A program made the position numbers and the translations under genes. Shown piece by piece: positions 1 to 10,618 of a DNA stretch of 64,000 nt. The notes under the pieces were generated by a model that saw only the letters and a list, made by a program, of their open reading frames with translations, ran no database searches and was not told the origin of the DNA. Where the stretch lies: contig JAVFHQ010000044.1 in NCBI GenBank assembly GCA_035135055.1, positions 62,001 through 126,000 of the forward strand, written 5' to 3'. The stretch is from Oleoguttula mirabilis. Its lineage: Eukaryota > Ascomycota > Dothideomycetes > Mycosphaerellales > Teratosphaeriaceae. Numbering within the stretch: position 1 is the first letter of the stretch; each line of letters starts with the position of its first letter.

Positions 1-226
1 GCATGCCGGGTCCATGGTGGATGTACCGTTCCCATGAGTCCGTTAGCTACAAACCTACCGCTCGAGGAACCACTGTCTTGGAGCCTACTGAACCTGCAGC
101 TGCAACATGAGCGTCGCCTGCGAGAAAGAATAGGTATTCTTTCTTTTCTTCCCTTGCCATCTCCTTCAACACTGCGAAGAACAAGAGAAAAATAACACCA
201 TATCTTTTCATCATGACGGCAAGCGG

Positions 227-860
227 ATGATGCGAACCTCTGCGAGCACAAAAGTCCTGAATCTACCCGAGCTGCTCGGAGAGGTCTTCAAATACCTACC
301 CATCCTCGACCTTCCGCCCTTACGACGAGTAAGCCGACGCTTCAAGTCCGAGGCCGATCGACTCATCCGCAAGCAAGTAGGGTGGTGGTTCAACCCCAAG
401 CCCAGCCGACGCCTACCTCCAATGGCGCCCGACCTCATCTGGCCCGCGAGAGTGGCACGCACACATCACGCACAGCGCCGAACACTGGCTGCGCACCCAA
501 TAGCACCTACTCCATCGTGACCTGGAACCCACTACTAGCCGCCTGCCACAAGCACGACGTCCCCTTCTACACCCTGACGGAAGCGGGCACTTCAACATCA
601 GCAAACTGCTGCGCTACCCGGCAGCGGGCCCATGGCTCCCGACACTTCCTAACCCAACCGCCGTGCAAAGAGGTCACTGTCCACTCCACTTTCTCCCAGC
701 GGCGGCGCCGACCCGCAAAACCGAACTCCACATCCGATGCCCCGGAGGCGTGCGCTTGCGCGATCTCCGCCACCGCCTCCCCTTCGCGCTTCGCAAACGC
801 GAGTCCGCTGCTTATCCAGCCGATGAGGCCGGCCGCTTCGCCACACCGCCGTGCTTCGAT
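227..860 (+). pseudogene. degenerate F-box-like protein gene
   Basis: The first ATG that stays open (227) gives an F-box-like helix (LNLPELLGEVFKYLPILDL, then LRRVSRRFK). Family-like blocks then continue in other frames: FLTQPPCKEVTVHSTFS near 645-700 in a second frame, and ELHIRCPGGVRLRDL near 720-765 in a third. The last switch happens within about 20 bases, too short for an intron, so at least one frameshift is real. From memory of Dothideomycete F-box families, a TQPPC block followed by a CPGGVRLRDL block is their usual order, which suggests the pieces were once one protein of roughly 200-250 residues. No intact reading frame joins them. Either it is a decayed gene or the sequence has indel errors; the multiple shifts favour decay. 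The right boundary is uncertain. Confidence 0.55.
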
Positions 861-1606
861 CCCGCATCCGGGGCCGCCGCCCCCGCCCGCGCAACCTGTG
901 CACTGCGAGGTGGTGCTCACAATCGAGCGCACGCTTACTGCGGCGGCAGTCGGCGTCGTCGAAGCAGCTCGATCCGCGCGCGCCAGATGGCCAGCCCCAG
1001 GTCCGCCAGCGTGACTTGCCTAAAGCAAAGCTGCTGCTACCTGCGCGGCACCGAGTGTCGCTCGAAGACTGGCTGCGTCCTCCTTCTTAATGCTCCAACT
1101 ATGTCGCCGTTGGCAGAAGGAGAAGGACCGCGCGCCGCTGAACACCAGAGCTCCACGAGCGCGAGGAACGGAGACACGGTAGCCATGGGCTCGAGATAAA
1201 TCCGCTGGCTTGCCTTGACGCTAGCAACCAGCCGCCAGCTGGCAAACCCCGGCGTTTTCGAGCGTTGTAGTCATGATGATGGAGAAAGGGTAGTTCATCT
1301 TCAACCAAAAAAAAATTGGCCACTCGCCACAATCGCAATGCGCCGGACAAGGGAGCTTGACAGGTGAAAAGCTCGCATGAGGAGTACATATTGGTCTAGG
1401 AACGACTTGAACACAATTGATCGCCGTCCCGCCATGCAATAGCGCGCGCGCAAGCTTGCGGAAGGCATTACGCCACAAGCCCCAGGCGTACGAGAAAGGC
1501 GCGAAACACGCGCAATGAGGTATCATCATCCAAATCTCACCCTCCCCAAAAACGCCAAGCAGCCCAGCCCAGCCCAGCCCAGCCCTCCTTTCATAACCAT
1601 CATGAC
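861..1606. other. non-coding spacer
   Basis: I see no supportable gene here. The left part is GC-rich and may be the eroded tail of the F-box-like pseudogene. A short run of A bases lies near 1306-1314, and a (cccag)n-like run lies at about 1560-1582. Confidence 0.4.
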
Positions 1607-3978
1607 TCACTCATCAACCTCCATGCCATCATCATCATCATCATACTCCTGCTCCTCAATCTCCGCAGCACTGTCATCCAACCGCCCATCCCCCTCCTCC
1701 TCCTCCTCCTCCGCCACAGCAGCAGCAGCAGCACCAGACCCAGCATCCACCGGCGCCTCCTCCTCCTCCCCCTCAAACTCCCGCTCCACCTCCTGCGCCA
1801 CAAACTCCTCGTACCCCTCCAGCGACGACTGCACGTGGATCTTGAACCGGATAATCTCATTCAGCATGCGCTCCAGCTCCGTGTGCAGCTCCTCGCGCAG
1901 CGCCGCGGAGCGCGTGGTCAGCTGGTCGTACCTAAGAAAGCGCAAAGACCTCGTCAGTAAAGCAAACGCGCACACCACGTCGCAAAGACTTTGAGTCGTC
2001 GCAGGGTAGGTAGGGGCGGTGAAACTCACTCAAACGAAACGCCCATCTCCCGCTGCTCCAGCAACTGCACGCTCTCCGTCAACCCAGCCCGCATCTTGCC
2101 CAGCTCCTTCTCCATGCGCTCAATCTGCGCCTCGCTGGCCATGTGCTGCGCGCCCACAATCTCCCGCGTCTGCTCCAACTCCTCCTCGGCCGCGCGCCGC
2201 CGATGGCCCAGCGTCTCGAGCTCGCCGTGCTTGTCCTCGAGCGCCTCTTTACTCTTCTCCAGCATGTCCTGCTTGCCCATGTCCTCCTCCAGCGCCGCGT
2301 TGCGGCGCTCGGAGATGGCCTTGCGCAGGTCCTGCAGCGCTTGCTTGGCGGCGCGCAGGTCGAGGGCTAGGATGTCGCGGGGCTGGTAGCCGGTCGTGGG
2401 GTCGGCGAGGAGGCGTTCGCTTTCCAGCATGGCTTGGCTCGAGGCGCCGAGCTGCTGGGAGGCGGAGAAGTTGGGCCCGGCGTTGACGGTGAGCTGGAGC
2501 TCGAAGGCCTGGCCGCCGGCGTTGTGGGCGGTGGCGGGGATGACGCCGATCTGGTAGCCCAGCCGGTTGTACCGCTCGACGATCGACTCCAGCGCGTCCA
2601 GCTTCGCGCCCGTCTCGGCCTCCTTCGCGCTCGCCCGGTCCTTCGACTCCTCCAGCCGCAGCGACGTCGCCTCGACGCCCTTCTGCAGGCGCTCCCGCTC
2701 GTTGTTCATGCGGTCGATATCCTGCACGCCCAGGCCTTGGTCGTCCACCTTTTGCTGCAGCTCGTCGCGCTCGTCCTCCGCCTCGTGCAGCTCTTGCTCG
2801 CACTTCTCGATCTCCTGCTGCAGGAGGTCGGCGCGGTGCAGGTACTTGTCCACCTTGGCGTCCATGCTGGCGTTGTAGTTCTCGAACTTGACGCGGTCCT
2901 CTTCCAGCACCTTGATCGTTTCGTCCAGCTTCGCCAACTTCGGCGCGCTCTTCGACAGCTCGTCGATCTGCTCTTGCAATGCTTTACTCTCCGCCTCCAG
3001 CATCCTGACTTGCTGCAGATTCGCTTGGTTGGCTTGCTCGAACTTGGCGGCCATCGCGTCGACATGCGGCTGTATCTTGCGCTGCGCTTCGGCTTCGTCG
3101 TCATCGTCATCTTCGATCAACAGCCACTCTTTGTACGCGCCTGACAAGAACTCAAAGGTGATGCGATCGGCGGAGACGTCGTAGCCAGCCTCTTCGCATG
3201 CAGAGTCGAAGACGCCAGTGCTGTACTGCTCCATCATCTTGGCCAAGTTCATCATCCAGTGCAGCAAGCCCAGGAACGTGCTCCAATTGTTGCCGCCAAC
3301 TGCCGCCAGCTGCGACTTGCTGATGTTCTTCTCGAACGGATATCGCAGCTGTTTCAGTAAAGGTGGCACTTCGGCATCTATCTTGCCCTGAAAGCGGTAG
3401 GATGGGTCTACACAGTGGTAGAGAAACTTGAACATCAGGTCAAAGTCCTTCTGCGTCGGGCTGGTCATAGTCTTGTGCGTGAGCGAGTGCTTCATCTCCA
3501 TCTCGAAGTTGCGCTGCGTCAGGAACTCCATAAGCTCCTGGCCCATCTGGCCGCGAGTGGTGCTGTCTTTGAGCCGGCGCGGATCGGCGGGTAGGCCATT
3601 CTGAGGCGGTGCGGTAGCGAAGAAGGACTGGTGGCCTGCGGGGCCGAAGCCAGTCGATGGTCGCGCGCTGTAGACGCTACTTCGTCGTTGCGTGCTGTCT
3701 TGTAGTTGTATGGGGTTGGCAGGTGTGCTCGATACCGGCGCATAACTCCTCCTCCCGCCCGTGCTGTTCAGGAAGTTTGCTGTGCTCGGTCTTTGGACGG
3801 TGGAGAAGCCCGCATCGGCCAGGTTGCCGCCTGATGAAGAGCGCTGGAAGACGGGTTGTGCGGGTCGGTTGGGCGCGAGAGACATGCGTGAGCCGGATGT
3901 GGTGCGCACGTGGTTGGTGGTGTGCGGTGCTTGGAGGTTGGACTGGGAGGTGGATCGCTTCATGGCGGAGGCGGGCAT
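1607..3978 (-). CDS. NDC80: kinetochore protein NDC80 (HEC1)
   Basis: This is the outer-kinetochore microtubule-binding subunit of the Ndc80 complex (with Nuf2, Spc24 and Spc25). Two exons: 3978-2030 and 1931-1607. The 98-bp intron (1932-2029; donor GTGAGT, acceptor TTAG) joins ..VSFE to YDQLTTRSAALREEL, giving 757 residues. Residues 1-120 form a basic, Ser/Thr-rich tail, the type of region Aurora B phosphorylates in this family. The calponin-homology head (about 125-250) includes FLTQRNFEMEMKH and FLYHCVDPSYRF. A long acidic coiled coil follows. The C-terminus is strongly acidic and ends in a poly-Asp/Glu stretch encoded by GTC/ATC-rich repeats. The start is the first in-frame ATG after a stop; MKRSTSQ five codons on is an alternative. 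It diverges from PEX14. Confidence 0.93.
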
Positions 3979-4560
3979 GGGGATGGCCGAGACATTGTGG
4001 GAGACGGCGCCGAGGGTCTATAGCATTTCGGTCAGTATGCGCCGCTGATGCGCCCAAGCAGATGGTATGCGACTGACCTCGCGTGGCCGTCGCACTGAGA
4101 AGAGGCCCGTTTCTTGCGACATGCTGGGCGCGCGATGCCCTTCTCTTCTGTATCGCTCTGTCTATCTTCAACAAGCAGCAGTCCAGTATGTGCAGGATCG
4201 TGGAATTGCGCAAAGACTCTCTGACACGATGCGATCAATGGTCCATCATCCGCGTCGCGACAGCGTTTATGCAAGTAAACATATGCAAGTAAACATGCCA
4301 CTGCCAAGGCGTTGCTAGCTGCTGCGGCTGCGGCTCCCAGCTTCGGCTCGGCTTCTCCACAAGCACGTGCGTGCGATCCGGCAGGCAAGTTAGGCGAGCT
4401 GGGAAGCCGAGGCCCGACGATGAGGTGAAGCTGCGCCATCTCGAACGCCTGTGAAGGCTACGATACTCACGCTCTCTACAGCTATTGCGTGTGCAAGAAG
4501 CCCAGCGAGCGGATAACGCGGCATCTACAGCCGCAACACATCGATCCTTCCTTCAACGAG
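3979..4560. promoter_or_regulatory. divergent NDC80 / PEX14 intergenic region
   Basis: This 582-bp spacer between two divergent starts must hold both promoters. It contains a perfect 14-bp tandem duplication (4269-4296), whose unit includes GTAAACA, a match to the forkhead core RYAAACA. No obvious TATA box is seen. In-frame GTG codons upstream of PEX14 exist (4489) but there is no ATG in that frame before 4561. Confidence 0.5.
4269..4296. repeat. 14-bp perfect tandem repeat with forkhead-like core
   Basis: Two abutting copies of ATGCAAGTAAACAT lie at 4269-4282 and 4283-4296. Each contains AAGTAAACAT, matching the forkhead core RYAAACA. The repeat is seen directly; a role as a forkhead site is inference. 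Confidence 0.8.
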
Positions 4561-5742
4561 ATGGTGCGCGAGGATCTGATCGAGGGAGCCGTGAGCTGTA
4601 CGCATCCATACAAGCATATCGCCCTCGAACCTTCACCTAACCCCCTCGCAGTCCTCCAAGACCCCTCCGTCGCTGCCGCGCCCATCGACCAGCGCACCGC
4701 CTTCCTCCGCTCCAAGAACCTCACGCAAGAAGAGATCGACGTCTCCCTAGCCCGTGTCGGCCAATCCTCCACCCCCCAGACCTCACAACTACCACCCGCC
4801 AACTTCCAACAGCAGCAGCAGTACCGACAACCGCCACCCCAGCAATATGCCTCCCAACAAGCCCCACCCTACTGGAACCAGCCGCCGCCCGAAATACCCC
4901 GACGAGACTGGCGCGACTGGTTCATCATGGCAACAGTCGTCGGCGGAGTGGGCTACGGCATGTACTGGACCGCCCGCCGCTACATCAGCCCCCTCATCTC
5001 GCCCCCCACAGCGCCCCAGCTCGAGCAGGACAAAGCCTCCATCGACCAATCCTTCGACAAAGCCTTCGCCCTCCTCGACCAGCTCGCCACCGACACCGCC
5101 GACCTCAAAGCCTCCGAACAAGCCCGCACCGAACGCCTCGACGCCGCCCTCGCCGAAGTGGAGAGCGTGATCGGCCGCATGAAGGAGGCGAACGAGGCGC
5201 GCGAGCTGGAGAGCAAGCGGCTGGCGCGCGAGCTGGCCGACATCCGCGAGCAGATCCCCATGGCGATCGAGAAGGAGAAGGAGGGGACGGAGGCGCGGCT
5301 GCGCGACTTGGCGGGCGAGATGAAGAGTCTGAAGACGCTGGTGGGGAATCGGATGCAGCAGCCGCCGTTGCGGCCGGCCGGCGTGGCGTACACGCCCTCG
5401 GCGCCGGCGGTGAATGGGAATGCTGGTGCGCCGCCTCCAACATCGCCGGCTGTGCAGGCACCATCGCCGCAGGCGAATGGTGTGGGGGGGGCTGGCGCGG
5501 TAGCGGTGGGGGATGGCGAGAAGCTGGCGTCTGCTTCGGCGCTTCCCGATCGGTCAACTTCAGGTACACCACTCGGTCGGACGCTTGCTGGTGGGAGGGC
5601 GCAGATACCCAGCTGGCAGCTTGCGGCCAAGAAGCGGAGCGAGGAGGCGAAGAAGGAGGATTCGAGTGGGACTGCCACGCCGCAGGATGTCTCGGAGAGC
5701 GGGACGGCGCAGGCGGCCGAGGGTGGTGCCGCTGCTCAGTAG
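4561..5742 (+). CDS. PEX14: peroxin 14, peroxisomal docking protein
   Basis: Membrane docking subunit that receives cargo-loaded Pex5/Pex7 at the peroxisome. Exons 4561-4597 and 4652-5742; 375 residues. Removing the 54-bp intron (4598-4651, donor GTACGC, acceptor CGCAG) restores the family's N-terminal domain: VREDLIEGAVSF joined to LQDPSV, then LRSKNLTQEEIDV, the Pex5/Pex19-binding helices. A Gln/Pro-rich linker follows, then RDWRDWF and a hydrophobic segment WFIMATVVGGVGYGMYW (about residues 105-125), then a coiled coil (about 145-260) and a low-complexity Pro/Ala/Gly tail. The start at 4561 is the first ATG in frame and fits the family N-terminus; the reading frame is open upstream but only from a GTG. 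The intron is a multiple of three without a stop, so retention would insert 18 codons into the docking domain. Confidence 0.92.
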   Translation: MVREDLIEGAVSCTHPYKHIALEPSPNPLAVLQDPSVAAAPIDQRTAFLRSKNLTQEEIDVSLARVGQSSTPQTSQLPPANFQQQQQYRQPPPQQYASQQAPPYWNQPPPEIPRRDWRDWFIMATVVGGVGYGMYWTARRYISPLISPPTAPQLEQDKASIDQSFDKAFALLDQLATDTADLKASEQARTERLDAALAEVESVIGRMKEANEARELESKRLARELADIREQIPMAIEKEKEGTEARLRDLAGEMKSLKTLVGNRMQQPPLRPAGVAYTPSAPAVNGNAGAPPPTSPAVQAPSPQANGVGGAGAVAVGDGEKLASASALPDRSTSGTPLGRTLAGGRAQIPSWQLAAKKRSEEAKKEDSSGTATPQDVSESGTAQAAEGGAAAQ

Positions 5743-6686
5743 TTGTACAAACCAAGAACATCCACGACTCCAGAAACAGGCTTGATGCCCGAACTTGCAG
5801 CCCCAGCTCGGAAACGGGCGTCTGACGAGTTGTTCCAAGTGCAGCATCTCAAAACGCTGGGATCGTGACGACGCCTTGCGAGCCGCGTTGCTCAGAGAAC
5901 CTCTTCGACCCATCATGAAGCCCGCCGCGAGCTGTATAAACCTAATCTGCACTACAGCCCTCCCACGAGATTCGCCCGCGAAAGGCACGTGTGCCCGCTC
6001 TCGACTGGCTTGGCCAGCTCAGTGACGGCCTCTGTCGGGGCGGCAGCTGTAGCTGCTATACTGAAGCTTATTGAACTCGCCACGATGGCTTGGGGGGACT
6101 AGCTATCCGCTTCGCTTCGTTTCGGTACCTGGCTAGGTTTCCGACAACTGGGTAGCTCACACAACTGCTCTTCTATATAGAGAGGCTAGCGTCGGGGGTT
6201 TGTTGCGCAGCCCTGGTCCATGGTCGAGAGCTGCAGTGGCAGTAGTGAAGAGAAGAGAAGGGAAGAGAAGGGGGCGGTCTCGTGTGTCGGTCACATCCAC
6301 GTGCGGCTTCGCATATGATGACTGTCATGCGCGTGCGCACGCGAAGGAAGTATTTATAAAGGTTCCCCCACTCGGCCAGCTTCCTACTCGCCCCTGAAAG
6401 GCTTCACACCCTCATCCTCATCAAACCCCCATCCAGGCTATTGCCGCTTGGAGATTGGCCCGCAAAAGACCGACGGCAACTACCAAGAGAAGACTCCGTG
6501 TGACCGCCCACCAAACTGTACTTTCGAGAGAGACTGTTGCGGGGAGGCTGCCTGGAACCGCTGCTCTCAGGCGCCCTCCCGCCATCCATCTTCGCCGACT
6601 CCAGCACGTTCTCTGGGTCGAGAGCCAGATCGGAAGGCCACGTCTTCGGCACCCATCATCCCCGCAAGACCCAAAGCCTGTCAAGC
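5743..6686. other. intergenic region with TATA-like and purine-rich elements
   Basis: No gene is supported. It holds a purine tract of GAAGA/GGAAG repeats at about 6249-6275 and a TATA-like TATTTATAAAGG near 6351-6362, about 330 bases before the first F-box-like gene. Open frames seen here start with GTG/TTG or lack any family signal. Confidence 0.4.
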
Positions 6687-8327
6687 ATGGCCAGCTCAGC
6701 CACCGAGGCGCCGCTCTCGGGCGATACCGCGCCATTCCTCATCCTGAACCTGCCGAACGAGCTCCTCGATCGCATTGCCGACCTCGTCACCAACGTCTCC
6801 GACCTCTCGAATCTGCGGCTGGCAGGCAATGCCCGGCTTTCCCAGTCGGCACTCGATGCAACGGCGAAGCGCATGACGACTGTGTACATCGAGCACTCGA
6901 AAGTGTCTTTGGAGCGCTTCCGGGAGGTCTGCAGGAGCCCAGCACACGCTCGTCAGATCAGGGAAGTCAAGTTTATCGCTACGATCCGCACTGCGACTCC
7001 CGCGGACGTGGCCCAGTGTGACTGGTTCAGCAAAATCGTCAAGCGAGAAAACGTCGCCAACGGGGCCGTGGACGCGGTTCTGGCGACCTATCTCGGAGAG
7101 AAAGCCGAGCAAGCTGCGCTGATGGCGCAAGGCGAGCCATGCGCCACTCTTTGCGAGTACGTAAAGCGGCTGCCGAACCTCTCTACGATCTCGCTGTATG
7201 CGCAGCCGCATGTTGACAGCTATATGAAGAATGATGAGCACGAACTGGTGGTAGACGGCTTGCCAGCAAGGGCTTACAATACGTTGCGTCGCTGGCGGCG
7301 GTACGCCCACGCCGATCTCAAGCGCCTCTCGCGCGAAGAAGGTATACATGACCAGCTCTTGTATGCAGCTCACTTTGGCGTTACTGCGGATGTCGACAGC
7401 ATGGAGCCCCTGGTGCGGTCGATGGCCGTTCTAGCTGAGCAGTCCCCGACCCCAAGAATCAAGCTCGTCATCTCTGGACCGCTTACAGTGCTGGGCTCGC
7501 AGTGGGCGCAATTCGCCAAGCAGAACCAGCAGCTTGTTGAGTCTGCCTTGCAAATCACTACATCTGTTGACATCAACGCTGAGCAACGCTGGGGGATTCT
7601 GTCCAGGATGCCGGCTGATTTTGAAGTGGATCTTACGACTTTGCCCCATTGGGATCGCCTTCTTTCGAGTGCGACTCACATCAGGAGACTGACAATTGGT
7701 GGTAAGAGCGTTGAAGTCCGTGCCCTGTTAAAGCACGTCACGGAGCGAACGACCTTTCCCGAGCTCGAAGACCTCGCGCTGAAGACCGGCGTGACACACT
7801 GGAGATGTGAACGCCCACCTTGGGTCACCTATGTCCCTTTTGCCTACTCTGCTCAGGCACTTGGCGAGTTCTTACTGCGGCATCGGACGCTGAAGCACCT
7901 ACTGCTCCAATACGCTAGCGGTAAAGATGACCCTGTGAGCGAACCGTCTGCTACATCGTTTGCAGCCCTGTTGAACGTCATGAAGGCCTCTCTGCCGCGC
8001 CTACAAAGCGCCAGTGTGCGCGAGACGCACGTCGTCTTCTACAAAGCCGACGCAGGCCCAACGTGGAGTGAAGGGACACCTTATGGCCATCTGCCGCCTG
8101 CCGAGCGAGACCGTGCTAGGGAGCAGAATTCGGAGATTGGGCAACTCGCGCGCAGCTGCGGTATCATTCCGGACGAACATCCGAGCGGCCTACACAGTGC
8201 CGGAGCAGAGCTCACTAAGTATGAGCGAGGCAGGTACGGCTATGGGCCGCTGAACCGGGCATTTTGGTACGAATATGACTTCGGACCGTATGTCCTCGGT
8301 CATCATACGCAGACTATCACCAACTGA
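6687..8327 (+). CDS. F-box-like hypothetical protein, copy 1 of tandem pair
   Basis: Single exon of 546 residues from the ATG at 6687; the frame is open further upstream but only from a TTG. Near the N-terminus, LNLPNELLDRIADLV then LRLAGNARLSQSALD resembles the first helices of a degenerate F-box. The rest has no recognisable catalytic motif; regularly spaced Leu-rich stretches (LGEFLLRHRTLKHLLL, about residues 390-405) suggest a divergent leucine-rich-repeat-like fold. It aligns by eye over its whole length with the next gene: same N-terminus, an RHRTLKHL/RHRTTLRDL block, a LPRLQSA/LPALQTA block and a YDFGPYVL/YEFGTYVL C-terminus. Such families are expanded in Dothideomycetes and their targets are mostly unknown. 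SCF-type adaptor function is inference only. Confidence 0.75.
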   Translation: MASSATEAPLSGDTAPFLILNLPNELLDRIADLVTNVSDLSNLRLAGNARLSQSALDATAKRMTTVYIEHSKVSLERFREVCRSPAHARQIREVKFIATIRTATPADVAQCDWFSKIVKRENVANGAVDAVLATYLGEKAEQAALMAQGEPCATLCEYVKRLPNLSTISLYAQPHVDSYMKNDEHELVVDGLPARAYNTLRRWRRYAHADLKRLSREEGIHDQLLYAAHFGVTADVDSMEPLVRSMAVLAEQSPTPRIKLVISGPLTVLGSQWAQFAKQNQQLVESALQITTSVDINAEQRWGILSRMPADFEVDLTTLPHWDRLLSSATHIRRLTIGGKSVEVRALLKHVTERTTFPELEDLALKTGVTHWRCERPPWVTYVPFAYSAQALGEFLLRHRTLKHLLLQYASGKDDPVSEPSATSFAALLNVMKASLPRLQSASVRETHVVFYKADAGPTWSEGTPYGHLPPAERDRAREQNSEIGQLARSCGIIPDEHPSGLHSAGAELTKYERGRYGYGPLNRAFWYEYDFGPYVLGHHTQTITN

Positions 8328-8986
8328 GGAGTCCCGGTTTGTCGCCCTGACAGCTGACGGTGGGCACGAGCGCCAGAGCTGGTCAAACTCAAGTCCAGCT
8401 CGCTGGCAGGAACGTAGAAGCGCACGAAATCATCATGTATGCTAAGTAAGTAGCTGTAAGTAGTTCCGAGTCATACTTTTAGCTCAACGGCAATATATCT
8501 TCCTACAAGTTGATGGTGAAGTCACAAATGGCCTACGTATAGTTGCCTCCGAGAGAGATCACTGTCCACCGGTTGGCAGTGGTAGGTGTTACCGTGTGAA
8601 CCGTCAACGTCGAAATATACACCTCATACCTCGATAGGCATCAGCTGCCCATTCTAGGTCGCAAGCACCAAAGATCTCTCCTGTACCCTTCACAGCTGGG
8701 GAACTATGGCAGTAGACGTCGACTCACGTGGTGTGCTTGTGTACTGATGATACTCCACGCCGAGCAACATCTAACCAAGCATTCACTGGCGACGTGCAGA
8801 TTCAGTGCTGCCGGCAGTCACTCGTGTCCATCGGCATATATATTGTCCTTGCAGTTCTTTGGGTGCATCCAGGATTGTCTATTCTGCACGCCGCTGTAGC
8901 TTTCATATCTCGGCGCCTGAGCGACTACCATCGTCACCCAATCGCCTCTACGATCGTACAGCGAAGCCTCGACCCGACTGAACACG
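8328..8986. other. spacer between tandem F-box-like paralogues
   Basis: This 659-bp stretch has no supported gene. It presumably carries the terminator of the first paralogue and the promoter of the second; no clear TATA or motif was recognised. Confidence 0.35.
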
Positions 8987-10618
8987 ATGACCAACTCAAC
9001 CTCCACGGCCAAAGAGGTCGCCCCCGACCTCCCGAGACTTCCGAATGAGCTACTGCTCCGGATCGCAAAGGATCTTCCTACTATCGACGACATCCATACC
9101 TTGCGGCTTGTTGGCAACGATCGGATCTCCAGAGCAGGACTCGATGCTGTCCAGCAGCGCATGTCCACGATCTTCGTCGAGCAGACCAAGGAGTCCATAC
9201 AACGCTTCCGGGATATCTGTGCAGATGAAGCTCGTGCCCGCCACATCAAGGAAGTGGTCTACGTTGCCAGTCTCCAGACGCTCACGGCCGATGAACTCCG
9301 CAGAGACAGATACGGTGTTTGGGACACGTATCCCAGAGACCTGGCGGTGGACCATCTCAAAGAACGGGTTGTAGTCCTCTACGAAAGCCGCAAGGCGGAA
9401 CAACAAACTTTGCTGAAGCAGCGAGCTCTCGAGGCAGCGTTGGTCGAGATGGTGCCACGGTTGCCAGCGTTGAAGAAGTTCACATTCGCGGGCAGTCCTC
9501 AGATATACGCCTTCATGAGGCCACCACTTACTGTAGAGGCCTACAACGTCGAGACAGCCTGGGGTGGGATCACGATGCGGCGGAACTGTGAGCAGAACAG
9601 TACTTCTCAGCAGGAGCGGACATTCAACATGATCTGGACCAAAGCAAGGTACGGCGGCACCTCCACGGAGAGCGTCTTCGACAACCCTGTGCCCGTCTTC
9701 AGAGCTCTGGCGAAGCTCGGAGGCAACCGTTCGCCAAGGAGCATCGAGATTGACTTCTGCGAAATACCAAGAAGTGTTCTGGACGATGCGTACGCAGTGT
9801 TTGCAGCGAGTGAGGCCCAGCTGATGGAGTCTGCAATGGCGCATGTGACGGCGATCACCTTGACGCAACACGAGAAGTCCATACCCGACGATCAGTCGCT
9901 TGAGCATACGGACTTGATATATGCCGCACGTTGGTACGGCCTTATTAGCAAAGCGAAACGATTGAAGAGCATGCACTTTAACGGAGGAGCGCACCATGCT
10001 TACCGGGCAGTCATCTCGGCCGTCTTCGCTTCACAGCAAACTTGGCCCGGCCTTGAGAGCCTTTGGATCCACGTGCCTTGCTACTGGTACATCGACGTGG
10101 AGAATTTCAGGCACCGTCCTACGTTCGGTTTCCACGATGGCTCGTTGCTAGCATTCCTCAAGCGTCATCGAACGACGCTGAGAGATTTGCGGCTTATTAA
10201 TGCAACCGGTATCGATCCAACTTTAGGTGTGCAGACAGCAGTATCGCTACGTGCCACGCTCGACTTCATGAAGACCGGCTTGCCAGCGCTCCAGACAGCG
10301 CGTATCACCCACGTCTTCGATGCCAATCACATCGAGTCAACGACACCCGAGTCCCCTGTCCCGCGCCCTGACTGGGAAGCTCTTGACAAGAAAGCCGCAG
10401 ACGAGACCGACCTCGATCAACTGGCTCGTGACCTTGGTGTGGATAGGATGATGAGTGCGAACGGCATATTTGCCTTCGAAGGAGCAGCTCAATACGCTAG
10501 GTTCAAATACGAGTTCGGCACATATGTCCTGAACGACCCTTCGGTCGACCCGACTCGTGAGGTGCATGGGATGGACGGCCGGTCGTGTGTGGACTTCGAC
10601 ACATGGAGGTCGGGCTAA
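8987..10618 (+). CDS. F-box-like hypothetical protein, copy 2 of tandem pair
   Basis: Single exon, 543 residues, ATG start. The N-terminal block LPRLPNELLLRIAKDL with TLRLVGNDRISRAGLDAV parallels the upstream copy, as do RFRDICADEARARHIKEV (copy 1: RFREVCRSPAHARQIREV), FLKRHRTTLRDLRL in the centre and YEFGTYVL at the C-terminus. By eye, identity is low to moderate and spread across the protein, so the duplication is old rather than recent. No enzyme motif or membrane segment is visible. Function unknown; substrate recruitment for ubiquitination would be the default hypothesis if the F-box helix is real. Confidence 0.75.
   Translation: MTNSTSTAKEVAPDLPRLPNELLLRIAKDLPTIDDIHTLRLVGNDRISRAGLDAVQQRMSTIFVEQTKESIQRFRDICADEARARHIKEVVYVASLQTLTADELRRDRYGVWDTYPRDLAVDHLKERVVVLYESRKAEQQTLLKQRALEAALVEMVPRLPALKKFTFAGSPQIYAFMRPPLTVEAYNVETAWGGITMRRNCEQNSTSQQERTFNMIWTKARYGGTSTESVFDNPVPVFRALAKLGGNRSPRSIEIDFCEIPRSVLDDAYAVFAASEAQLMESAMAHVTAITLTQHEKSIPDDQSLEHTDLIYAARWYGLISKAKRLKSMHFNGGAHHAYRAVISAVFASQQTWPGLESLWIHVPCYWYIDVENFRHRPTFGFHDGSLLAFLKRHRTTLRDLRLINATGIDPTLGVQTAVSLRATLDFMKTGLPALQTARITHVFDANHIESTTPESPVPRPDWEALDKKAADETDLDQLARDLGVDRMMSANGIFAFEGAAQYARFKYEFGTYVLNDPSVDPTREVHGMDGRSCVDFDTWRSG

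Noticed and set aside
2434..3144. Long Leu-rich open frame on the + strand
   Set aside because: Antisense shadow of the NDC80 coiled coil, whose codon pattern produces Leu/Val-rich complements.
4489..4560. N-terminal extension of PEX14 by 24 codons
   Set aside because: The upstream frame begins only with GTG, and the family N-terminus starts at the ATG at 4561.
6537..6686. N-terminal extension of the first F-box-like gene by 50 codons
   Set aside because: It begins with TTG; the first ATG in frame is 6687.
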